Shown here in pieces: positions 1 to 5,225 of a stretch of DNA of 5,225 nucleotides. Position 1 is the first letter of the stretch; each line of letters opens with the position of its first letter. This stretch comes from CAZTJA01 sp964613745. Its GTDB lineage: Bacteria; Desulfobacterota; Desulfomonilia; Desulfomonilales; Desulfomonilaceae. Below the pieces are notes generated by a model. That model did no database searches and had not been told where the DNA came from. It saw nothing but the letters and a program-made list of their open reading frames with translations. Made by a program: the position numbers and the translations under genes. Where the stretch lies: assembly GCA_964613745.1 (NCBI GenBank), contig CAZTJA010000162.1, positions 1-5,225 on the forward strand, read 5' to 3'.

Positions 1-10
1 TCAATAATTC

Positions 11-36
11 ACAAAAAGCAGCTTCGCGCCTTTTGT
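11..36 (-). terminator. Possible rho-independent terminator after the acetyltransferase gene
   Basis: Read on the minus strand, an A-rich arm CAAAAGGC and a T-rich arm GCTTTTTG pair over 8 bases with one G-U wobble around the 8-base loop GCGAAGCT; one further A-T pair closes the base. It lies about 54 bases beyond the stop of the leftward acetyltransferase gene. The A-tract/T-tract layout is typical of intrinsic terminators, but the GC core is only about three pairs. On the plus strand the wobble becomes an A-C mismatch, so it should work better leftward, though it could serve both directions. The rest of 1-89 shows no gene. Confidence 0.35.
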
Positions 37-89
37 TTCACTTCGCAACAACTTTTGACATTCGCATCCGCACACTGTCCGGGTCAAAA

Positions 90-590
90 TTATTCCACCG
101 CAGCAAAGGCTTCATGGAATTTCACCGTTCCCAACGGCACTTCGTTGCCAAAAGCAAATGCCAGGACATTTTCATTCGGAATGCCGGGATAACTAAGGTC
201 TGGATAGTTAGAGAATCCCAATTGTTTATAATAATTCGGGTCACCTACCAGGACGCACCCGGCAGCTCCGTAGCCTTTCAGGATACCTAGTCCCTCGATT
301 ATGAGCGATTTCCCGATCCCTCTCCTTTGGAATTTCGGCAGCACGGCAACCGGCCCCAGGCCGTACCAATCCGAAGAGCTGTCGGGAAGGACAGCTTTTG
401 AAAAGGCAACGTGGCCCACAACAATGTTGTCGATTTCTGCTACAAGTGAAATTGTGAGCGCATTTGCCGCTCTGAGTGCTTTCACGATGAAGTGCTCCGT
501 TTGCCTGCTGTATGGATGATTTTGAAACGCTGCCTCGTTCACGTGAGTGATCTGTTCGATATCGTCGAGTCGTTCTTTTCGAATAATCAT
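90..590 (-). CDS. GNAT family N-acetyltransferase, YhbS-like
   Basis: This 166-residue protein fits the GNAT fold, whose members transfer an acetyl group from acetyl-CoA to an amine; the substrate here cannot be told from sequence. The N-terminal strand MIIRKERLDDIEQITHVNEAAF is typical of the family. Motif A lies at residues 78-100, with the acetyl-CoA pyrophosphate loop QRRGIG at 88-93 preceded by the strand LGPVAVLP. The following GDPNYYKQLGF (117-127 approximately) is characteristic of the YhbS group (COG3153), as is the length. The start at 590 is chosen because AGGAG sits five bases upstream and the family N-terminus begins there; an in-frame ATG at 653 would add 21 residues unlike the family. 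The gene stands alone in its direction within the window and diverges from the membrane-protein operon. It is likely a soluble cytoplasmic enzyme. The fold is secure; the biological role is unknown. Confidence 0.9.
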   Translation of the reverse strand: MIIRKERLDDIEQITHVNEAAFQNHPYSRQTEHFIVKALRAANALTISLVAEIDNIVVGHVAFSKAVLPDSSSDWYGLGPVAVLPKFQRRGIGKSLIIEGLGILKGYGAAGCVLVGDPNYYKQLGFSNYPDLSYPGIPNENVLAFAFGNEVPLGTVKFHEAFAAVE

Positions 591-595
591 AGCTG

Positions 596-600
596 CTCCT
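596..600 (-). promoter_or_regulatory. Ribosome binding site deciding the acetyltransferase start
   Basis: AGGAG on the minus strand, five bases before the ATG at 590. It decides between this start and the longer in-frame ATG at 653, for which I found no comparable site. Confidence 0.75.
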
Positions 601-703
601 GCGGTAAGAACATAAAAGGTAACGTGATGTGCCACGGAGAATAGTAGACTCATTTAGCGAATTAAGCTCGCAAACGAGCCACATACATGTCGGACGCCTA
701 AGG

Positions 704-749
704 TTGCACTATGCAATGCCGCTACTACCCGAAAACGTGCACCATGCAA
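704..749. repeat. Pair of near-palindromic 13-base repeats, 33 bases apart
   Basis: TTGCACTATGCAA (704-716) and GTGCACCATGCAA (737-749) match at 11 of 13 positions and lie in the same orientation with 33 bases between their starts, close to three helical turns. The first has 5-base inverted arms, TTGCA and TGCAA, around three bases. A further 8-base palindrome, CGCATGCG, lies at 767-774. Such spacing is what a dimeric DNA-binding protein occupying the same face of the helix could use, so an operator is possible. The function is inferred; chance cannot be excluded for such short elements. Confidence 0.3.
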
Positions 750-820
750 CAAGTATGGAGTAGCCTCGCATGCGGAATGGTGACTTAAGCAATCGTTTTT
801 CCGGTTTAATTCCCTTCCCA

Positions 821-836
821 ATCATGCCGGCACGAT
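821..836. promoter_or_regulatory. Imperfect palindrome, possible operator
   Basis: ATCATGCCGGCACGAT equals its reverse complement at 14 of 16 positions, with the perfect core TGCCGGCA and ATC/GAT flanks. It lies between the two divergent transcription units, where a regulator site would be expected. No regulator gene is in the window, and the site matches no operator I can name. Confidence 0.25.
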
Positions 837-1020
837 ATTTGTTAATACCTTATCAGGTCGATTCTTGTTCACAGGTAATTGCGACGATCCTTTAATCATA
901 GACTGAATAGTTAAAGAGCAAAATTCGTTCCGCAGAATTCAATTTGGATACATCCGCTCACCCCGGGTAGCCGCATTCCGGGTTTGGCGTGAATAACGAT
1001 ACGCACGGGCCAAGTTGCCC

Positions 1021-1071
1021 GGCGGCTGGGTCGGAAACTTAGAGAGCCAAGTTTTCCGACCCTCTGCCGCC
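1021..1071. repeat. Long GC-rich hairpin upstream of the NrfD-like gene
   Basis: The arms are GGCGGC (1021-1026) with GCCGCC (1066-1071), and GGGTCGGAAACTT (1028-1040) with AAGTTTTCCGACCC (1049-1062), which differ only by one extra A in the right arm. The internal loop is T against TCT, and the terminal loop is AGAGAGCC. This gives about 19 pairs. On the plus strand it is followed by ATTTTCC, a poor terminator tail, and ends 96 bases before the NrfD-like start. It may be a leader attenuator, a terminator for a transcript from further upstream, or a copy of a dispersed palindromic repeat. The hairpin is plain in the sequence; its function is not. Confidence 0.6.
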
Positions 1072-1154
1072 ATTTTCCTCCACAAAATCAAACATCTTGA
1101 ATCGGCCATTGAAATCTGCAATGTTCTTAGACAGGGCTTTCACTAAAGTAGTAG

Positions 1155-1161
1155 AAAGGAG
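1155..1161 (+). promoter_or_regulatory. Ribosome binding site of the NrfD-like gene
   Basis: AAAGGAG six bases before the ATG at 1168. The same sequence and spacing recur at 2064-2070 before the next gene (ATG 2077), which supports both starts and suggests the two genes are translated at similar strength. Confidence 0.8.
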
Positions 1162-1167
1162 CCGGTT

Positions 1168-2052
1168 ATGCCTGAGAACGAGTGGGGTTGGCTGATCATA
1201 TCGTATTTGTTCCTTGCGGGAGCTGGTTCGGGGGCTTTTCTTGCCGCGGCCGCATGTGAACTGCTCGCGCCGGATTGGTCCAAAACATTGGCTAGAGCCG
1301 GATCCCTTGCAGCAGGGCCGCTAATCACCATCGGAACCGTGTGTCTCGTCCTAGACCTTGAAGCCGGTCTGTGGGAACCATGGCGGCAAGCCTACATGCT
1401 CAGTAACGCCCGGAGCATGATCACCTGGGGTGTTCTCATCCTCGGGATTTTTATCCCTGTAGCATTCCTCTATGCAGCCGCTCTGAATGAAATCACCGTA
1501 ATCGGAAAAAAGATCAAGAAATACGTGTGGCACCTCGAAATAGTCGGGAGCTTTCTCGCGGTGGCAACTGCCGGTTATACGGGTGTTCTCATTGCAGTGG
1601 TAAACGGCGTTCCTTTTTGGAACACACCTTTAATGCCGGTCCTGTTCCTGGCTTCGGCGATTTCGACAGGTTTGGCGGTGGCAATGATAGGTGCCGCCAT
1701 TATCGATATCAACACCATTCGGACGTTATCCAATTTTGCTTTGGGACACGTGATCTTTTTGGCCGTTGAAGGCGCCGTGTTGATGCTTCTCATTTTTATG
1801 TCTTTGACTCGGTCCGTAGAGGCTGCGGAATCCGCATCAATGCTTATATCCGGGAGCTTGAGCCCTTACTTTTGGGCGTTGGTGGTCAGCATCGGCATCG
1901 TTATTCCGTTCATATTAAGTATTGTCGAATTCAAGGAATACGGTCACATGCCCAAGTTTCTTGTTGTCGGTGCGGACCTTTGCGTTTTGATCGGTGGAAT
2001 GAGTCTTAGAGCTCTGATCATCCTGTCCGCACAGGCCCCGATGGTTATTTGA
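1168..2052 (+). CDS. NrfD/PsrC-family membrane protein, orphan quinone-interacting subunit
   Basis: The protein has 294 residues and about eight hydrophobic helices at roughly 8-31, 47-65, 86-106, 121-145, 152-178, 190-214, 233-254 and 263-288. The opening WGWLIISYLFLAGAGSGAFL is typical of NrfD, as are the loop segment around WEPWR (69-73) before ITWGVLILG, the YTGVLIAVVNGVPFWNTPL stretch (137-155), and the closing RALIILSAQ (281-289). Family members (NrfD, PsrC, TtrC, DsrP, QrcD) are inner-membrane subunits that exchange electrons with menaquinone or ubiquinone, usually beside a four-cluster ferredoxin-like subunit and a catalytic molybdopterin or cytochrome subunit. Neither partner is in this window. 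Length is in the normal range and no break is seen. It is followed after 24 bases by a small membrane protein, probably co-transcribed. Family assignment is secure; the electron partner and substrate are unknown. Confidence 0.88.
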   Translation: MPENEWGWLIISYLFLAGAGSGAFLAAAACELLAPDWSKTLARAGSLAAGPLITIGTVCLVLDLEAGLWEPWRQAYMLSNARSMITWGVLILGIFIPVAFLYAAALNEITVIGKKIKKYVWHLEIVGSFLAVATAGYTGVLIAVVNGVPFWNTPLMPVLFLASAISTGLAVAMIGAAIIDINTIRTLSNFALGHVIFLAVEGAVLMLLIFMSLTRSVEAAESASMLISGSLSPYFWALVVSIGIVIPFILSIVEFKEYGHMPKFLVVGADLCVLIGGMSLRALIILSAQAPMVI

Positions 2053-2076
2053 CGCCGGTATGGAAAGGAGATTGCC

Positions 2077-2493
2077 ATGACCGAGAACGAGAAGAAGGAA
2101 ACGAGTTCGGCGGGTGAGCCTCAATCTGTACCGGAGAAGCTTACGAGCGAGCCGATTCAGGAATCAACCGCTCCCGAACTGAAAGAAGAAGCGAGTCCAC
2201 CTGCGGGAGATCTGCCTGCCGCCAAAAGAGGCAGGCTCATAGTTGCCGGGCTGGTTGCCGCCGCCGTGGTATCCGTGATCTGTGCCGTGGTTGCGGGAAT
2301 TTTCCATTTGACCAATTTTGTGTGCCTAAAATGGTGCGATGACAAACCTACGGACGCTCATGCTCAATTGCTGTGGACAAAGACCGTGAGCGAACAGATT
2401 CAGCCGGCCGGCAGAGCCGTACCTCCGGGACTTGCCAATGCGACCGTTTTCAGAGGATTGGAAGAGTCGCCGAATTCTGCTGAACAGAAGTAA
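2077..2493 (+). CDS. Hypothetical single-helix membrane protein with CX3C motif
   Basis: I do not recognise this 138-residue protein. Residues 1-49 are polar, rich in Glu, Pro and Ser, and probably disordered. A basic patch (KRGR, 50-53) precedes one hydrophobic helix at about 54-78. The remaining 60 residues begin with VCLKWC, giving Cys83 and Cys87 in a CX3C arrangement, with another Cys at 69 inside the helix. The positive-inside rule places the acidic N-terminus in the cytoplasm and the cysteine pair just outside the membrane. The start is supported by AAAGGAG six bases upstream. It lies 24 bases after the NrfD-like gene and shares its start signal, so it may be a small accessory or anchoring partner of that protein; the cysteines could bind a metal or form a disulfide. 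Function is inferred from context only. Confidence 0.75.
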   Translation: MTENEKKETSSAGEPQSVPEKLTSEPIQESTAPELKEEASPPAGDLPAAKRGRLIVAGLVAAAVVSVICAVVAGIFHLTNFVCLKWCDDKPTDAHAQLLWTKTVSEQIQPAGRAVPPGLANATVFRGLEESPNSAEQK

Positions 2494-2558
2494 TGCAGGC
2501 CATAGATAAGGCCCTAAAGGAAACACTCAGGTCGATTTCAGACGTGTCCTACCCCTGA
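2493..2558 (+). CDS. Possible 21-residue leaderless-type small ORF overlapping the previous stop
   Basis: The stop of the preceding gene overlaps an ATG as TAATG. The frame encodes MQAIDKALKETLRSISDVSYP and ends with TGA just before the terminator hairpin. The first 17 residues would form a reasonable amphipathic helix, and the TAATG overlap is the classic layout for translational reinitiation. There is no strong ribosome binding site and the frame is very short, so it may be chance or the remnant of a longer gene whose 3' part was lost. Confidence 0.15.
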   Translation: MQAIDKALKETLRSISDVSYP

Positions 2559-2559
2559 C

Positions 2560-2584
2560 GACCGCCGGTTTATGATCGGCGGTC
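2560..2584 (+). terminator. Terminator hairpin of the NrfD-like operon
   Basis: GACCGCCG (2560-2567) and CGGCGGTC (2577-2584) form a perfect 8-base GC-rich stem with the 9-base loop GTTTATGAT. The tail AATTTAGCATTCTTT is only moderately T-rich. The position, 67 bases after the last sizeable gene and ahead of the separate icd leader, suits a transcription end. Confidence 0.6.
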
Positions 2585-2660
2585 AATTTAGCATTCTTTC
2601 CCTCGCCTTCCCTCTTTATCGTATACGGAACGACTCACATGTGTCATAATTTAGTGTTTA

Positions 2661-2685
2661 GAGTAGTCGTATGCCGTCGACTCTC
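2661..2685. promoter_or_regulatory. Inverted repeat in the icd leader, possible operator
   Basis: GAGTAGTCG and CGACTCTC are inverted copies apart from one extra T in the left arm, separated by eight bases. The repeat is centred about 60 bases before the icd start. Two 8-base perfect palindromes lie just upstream, CGTATACG (2620-2627) and CACATGTG (2636-2643). CATAAT at 2645-2650 and 2690-2695 resembles a -10 box, but neither has a fitting -35 hexamer. Regulatory function is only inferred. Confidence 0.2.
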
Positions 2686-2733
2686 TTTGCATAATTACCG
2701 TGATTCTCATTTAATGACTATTAGGAGCGGATT

Positions 2734-3987
2734 ATGAAAGCTTTTGAACAGCCGCCTACAGCCGGCACATGGGTTACCCTGGATCCCTCGGGGCGTATGA
2801 TAGTCCCGGACAATCCAATAATAGGTTTTATCGTGGGAGACGGAGTCGGCCCGGACATATGGGCCGCAGGCAAGGCGGTATTCGACGAGGCGATCAGGAT
2901 CAGCTCTGGAGGAACTCGTCAGGCATTCTGGTGGGAAATACCGGCCGGGGAGAAATCCTTCGAATTATATGGAGAATACCTTCCGGATTATTCGTTTTCG
3001 GCCATTCAGGAAGCAATGATCGTCATCAAGGGTCCTTTAACGACTCCGGTGGGCGGCGGCTTACGAAGTCTCAATGTGACGCTGCGCCAAAAGCTCGATC
3101 TCTATGCCTGCATCAGGCCCGTTAAGTACATTCCGGGAACTCCTGCACCCGTAACAAAACCCGAAGACGTAAACATGGTGATCTTCCGTGAAAATACCGA
3201 GGATCTTTACGCCGGTATCGAATGGAAGGCAGGCAGCAATGAAGCAGCCCGGTTCATTACCTTTTTGCGTGACGGTATGGCGGTAGATATAGATCCCAAC
3301 TCGGGCATAGGCGTGAAGCCCATGAGCGCCCGTGCAACCAAGCGTCTCGTGCGCAGAGCGATCCGGTATGCATTGAAGAACAATCGACGCAGAGTCACGC
3401 TGGTTCACAAGGGCAACATAATGAAGTTCACTGAAGGCGCATTCCGGGATTGGGGATATGAACTGGCACGCGAAGAATTTTCGGACAGAGTCATTTTTGA
3501 AGACGATCTCAATGAGAATTACGGCGGCAAACTTCCTGATGACAAAATTCTGTTAAATGACAGGATTGCGGATTCCATGTTCCAGCAGGTGCTCTTGCGA
3601 CCAAAGGAATACGAAGTCCTCGCATTGCCGAATCTCAATGGAGATTATCTGTCCGATGCACTGGCCGCTCAGGTCGGCGGACTGGGTATGGCTCCAGGTG
3701 CCAACATTGGGGACAGCTGCGCAATATTTGAAGCCACACACGGCAGCGCACCCAAATACGCAGGGTTAGACAAGATCAATCCCGGATCGATGATACTTTC
3801 CGGCGCTATGTTGCTCGAACATATCGGTTGGAAAGATGCGGCTGATCTAATCATTCAAGGTATATCCAAGGCGATCCAGGCAAAGACCGTTACCTACGAT
3901 CTTGCACGCCAACTTCCCGGAGCTACGGAGATTTCATGTTCCGGTTTCGGCGCGGAAATCATCAAGCACATGAGAACCTTGAATTAG
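2734..3987 (+). CDS. icd: Isocitrate dehydrogenase, NADP-dependent
   Basis: This enzyme oxidatively decarboxylates isocitrate to 2-oxoglutarate in the TCA cycle, in the cytoplasm. The 417 residues align along their whole length with the E. coli enzyme (416). The segment TTPVGGGLRSLNVTLRQ (103-119) holds the substrate residues Ser112, Asn114 and Arg118; Arg128, Arg152, Tyr159, Lys226, Asp280, Asp304 and Asp308 match the other isocitrate and metal ligands. NADP rather than NAD use is indicated by Lys341 and Tyr342 in THGSAPKYAG, and by Tyr388 and Arg392, equivalents of E. coli K344, Y345, Y391 and R395. Ser112 is the equivalent of the Ser113 phosphorylated by AceK in enterics, but no aceK is seen here. 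AGGAG lies six bases before the ATG. The gene has its own leader after a terminator and is followed three bases later by a sensor cyclase gene. The identification is firm. Confidence 0.97.
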   Translation: MKAFEQPPTAGTWVTLDPSGRMIVPDNPIIGFIVGDGVGPDIWAAGKAVFDEAIRISSGGTRQAFWWEIPAGEKSFELYGEYLPDYSFSAIQEAMIVIKGPLTTPVGGGLRSLNVTLRQKLDLYACIRPVKYIPGTPAPVTKPEDVNMVIFRENTEDLYAGIEWKAGSNEAARFITFLRDGMAVDIDPNSGIGVKPMSARATKRLVRRAIRYALKNNRRRVTLVHKGNIMKFTEGAFRDWGYELAREEFSDRVIFEDDLNENYGGKLPDDKILLNDRIADSMFQQVLLRPKEYEVLALPNLNGDYLSDALAAQVGGLGMAPGANIGDSCAIFEATHGSAPKYAGLDKINPGSMILSGAMLLEHIGWKDAADLIIQGISKAIQAKTVTYDLARQLPGATEISCSGFGAEIIKHMRTLN

Positions 3988-3990
3988 TGA

Positions 3991-5225
3991 ATGAAAAAGC
4001 TGCGTAACAGATTTCTCATTTCCATCATATTGCCCGTCATCTTCGGGCTCATTGCAGCGGGTTTCATTTCTTTTTTCATTGCTCGGCATATCATATGGGG
4101 ACAACTCACCCACCTCGGATCGGCAGCTTTGCAGCAGGCAGCCGATGAAATTGATTCCGGACTGGGTAACGGTATCCAGGCTTTAAATCTTTTCGCAATG
4201 CGTGAAACGGTTGCAGACCTCACGAAGTCGCAGCTGAAAGCTTTCTTCGATGAAGCCAGTGCGAGCTTCGGGATTGAAGGAATGCTGTTCGTTCTTCTTT
4301 CGGGAGAAATCATCACGAGTTCCGACAAGTTTACACCCCGTCCGGACTACCACCCGTTAATGGAACCGTGGTTTGCTGACGCTCTTGATTCGACTCATGC
4401 CAAAATTTCCGCACCTACTCGATCACCTTTTTCAGACAAGACCGTAGTCATGCTGGCTCAAAAAATTACCACCAAACAGGGTATTACTGCGGGGGTGCTT
4501 GCGGCTGCGGTTCCGATATCGAAGATTCAGTCACGCCTTCCCCACATACGGATAATTGACGAAGTTCACGAGACGATCTTTTCCATGTTTATCAGGAATG
4601 GAACGTATCTGTTTCATTCCGATGAAAAGCTGCTCGGGCGCAAGCTGGGTGAATCCAACGATGAACTTCATATACAAATGAGGCAAGCGCTGTCTGAGGA
4701 AAAGAGCCACTGGATAGGGATAGGTGAAGTAGGAGACCAACCGTATTTTGGGGGTTTCCAAAAGAGTCGATATACCGACATGTTCATTGCGATCGAAATT
4801 CCCTTGTCCGTGGGTATGCGACCCATTTACGTCCTGGGTACCCTGTACATTGGTCTGGGTATTGCCGGTATTCTCGTTCTATCGCTCGTAGTGTTTGTCA
4901 TGGCCCGCTGGATTGCAAAGCCAATCAATATGCTCACGGATGCGGCAATAAAGTTCAGCAAAGGCGATTACAACCAGAAGCTTCCGGTCACCACCAATGA
5001 TGAGCTGGGACTGCTGGTATCGGCGTTCAATGAAATGTCTCGCGGCATTCGCCAGCGGGATTTCATCAGGGATACATTCGGACGGTATGTAACCCAGGAA
5101 ATTGCCGATCAAGTGCTTGATTCCGATGAGGGCATGAAGCTCGGTGGCCAGAGTATCGAAATTTCCATGCTGATTTCCGATTTGCGCGGCTTTTCCGCTC
5201 ATACTTTGGGGATGCCCCCTGAAAA
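3991..5225 (+). CDS. Membrane sensor class III adenylate/guanylate cyclase (Cache-HAMP), 3' end cut off
   Basis: The open frame runs off the window after 411 complete codons with no stop. In order it shows a transmembrane helix (about 9-31), an extracytoplasmic double-Cache-type sensor (about 40-275, with EPWFADAL, VVMLAQKI and GVLAAAVPI in the first lobe and MFIRNGTYLFHSDEKLLGR in the second), a second helix (about 279-305), a HAMP linker (about 303-356, with KPINML and NDELGLLVSAFNEMS), then FGRYVTQEIADQVL (363-376), typical of the lead-in to class III cyclase domains. ISDLRGFS (395-402) matches the first metal-binding motif, with Asp397 as the expected metal ligand. It probably makes cAMP (less likely cGMP) from a nucleotide triphosphate in response to a ligand outside the membrane. 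The start is fixed by a TGA directly upstream in frame; no good ribosome binding site is seen, so translation may be coupled to icd, whose stop is three bases away. The ligand and nucleotide specificity cannot be read here. Confidence 0.9.
   Translation, partial: MKKLRNRFLISIILPVIFGLIAAGFISFFIARHIIWGQLTHLGSAALQQAADEIDSGLGNGIQALNLFAMRETVADLTKSQLKAFFDEASASFGIEGMLFVLLSGEIITSSDKFTPRPDYHPLMEPWFADALDSTHAKISAPTRSPFSDKTVVMLAQKITTKQGITAGVLAAAVPISKIQSRLPHIRIIDEVHETIFSMFIRNGTYLFHSDEKLLGRKLGESNDELHIQMRQALSEEKSHWIGIGEVGDQPYFGGFQKSRYTDMFIAIEIPLSVGMRPIYVLGTLYIGLGIAGILVLSLVVFVMARWIAKPINMLTDAAIKFSKGDYNQKLPVTTNDELGLLVSAFNEMSRGIRQRDFIRDTFGRYVTQEIADQVLDSDEGMKLGGQSIEISMLISDLRGFSAHTLGMPPE

Larger units (their letters stand above)
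591..1167. other. 577-base non-coding gap between divergent genes
   Basis: No convincing gene lies here on either strand. The longest frame (939-1121, minus) runs through a strong hairpin and encodes an arginine-rich, low-quality peptide. The gap must hold the promoters of both the leftward acetyltransferase gene and the rightward NrfD-like operon, but I could not find a clear -35/-10 pair or sigma-54 site for either. What can be seen is listed separately: paired near-palindromes at 704-749, an imperfect palindrome at 821-836, and a long hairpin at 1021-1071. Small hairpins also occur at 666-679 (GCTCG/CGAGC) and 1006-1021 (CGGGC/GCCCG). No tRNA or known riboswitch was recognised. Confidence 0.6.

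Noticed and set aside
591..653. Longer acetyltransferase starting at the in-frame ATG at 653
   Set aside because: The extra 21 residues do not look like the family N-terminus, and a well-spaced AGGAG precedes the ATG at 590.
241..684. 147-codon minus-strand frame
   Set aside because: It overlaps the clear acetyltransferase gene in another frame, and the peptide is rich in Arg, Ser and Cys like an out-of-frame translation.
939..1121. 60-codon minus-strand frame
   Set aside because: It runs through the hairpin at 1021-1071, has an arginine-rich peptide of no recognisable type, and lacks a recognisable family or domain.
2615..2695. Sigma-70 promoter for icd using CATAAT as the -10 box
   Set aside because: Neither CATAAT copy has a -35-like hexamer at 16-18 bases, so I do not call a promoter.
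3061..3408. 115-codon minus-strand frame inside icd
   Set aside because: It is opposite the strongly conserved core of isocitrate dehydrogenase and is a shadow of it.
4531..5202. Two minus-strand frames (4531-4761 and 4879-5202)
   Set aside because: Both lie opposite the sensor cyclase, whose Cache, HAMP and cyclase motifs run continuously on the plus strand.
1..5225. Mobile element, CRISPR array, tRNA or phage genes
   Set aside because: No transposase or integrase, terminal repeats, regularly spaced repeats or tRNA-like fold was seen.

Overview
The window carries five protein genes of ordinary bacterial type. Base composition is fairly balanced, and strong AGGAG-type ribosome binding sites precede four of them. 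An NrfD-family quinone-interacting membrane protein, an NADP-type isocitrate dehydrogenase and a Cache-HAMP class III cyclase together would suit an anaerobic or respiratory Gram-negative such as a sulfate reducer or syntroph of the Desulfobacterota. That placement is inference only: no rRNA or taxonomic marker is present.

Left part (1-1167): a leftward gene for a small YhbS-like GNAT acetyltransferase (90-590), with a possible terminator beyond its end. A 577-base non-coding gap then separates it from the divergent rightward genes. The gap holds a pair of near-palindromic repeats 33 bases apart, a 16-base imperfect palindrome and a strong 51-base hairpin about 100 bases before the next gene.

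Middle part (1168-2733): a two-gene rightward operon, an NrfD/PsrC-like eight-helix membrane protein (1168-2052) and a 138-residue single-helix membrane protein of unknown function with a CX3C motif (2077-2493). Both have the same AAAGGAG-N6-ATG start signal. A 21-codon frame overlaps the second stop, and a GC-rich hairpin at 2560-2584 probably ends the unit. No iron-sulfur or catalytic subunit lies next to the NrfD-like gene inside the window, so it looks like an orphan.

Right part (2734-5225): icd encodes isocitrate dehydrogenase (417 residues, catalytic and NADP-binding residues intact). Three bases after its stop begins a membrane-bound sensor cyclase (TM - Cache - TM - HAMP - start of a class III cyclase domain), cut by the window edge. 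The tight spacing suggests co-transcription of a TCA-cycle enzyme with a cyclic-nucleotide signalling protein. This arrangement and the orphan NrfD pair are the most interesting points. I see no mobile element, CRISPR array, tRNA or rRNA, and no clear evidence of a wholly new system.
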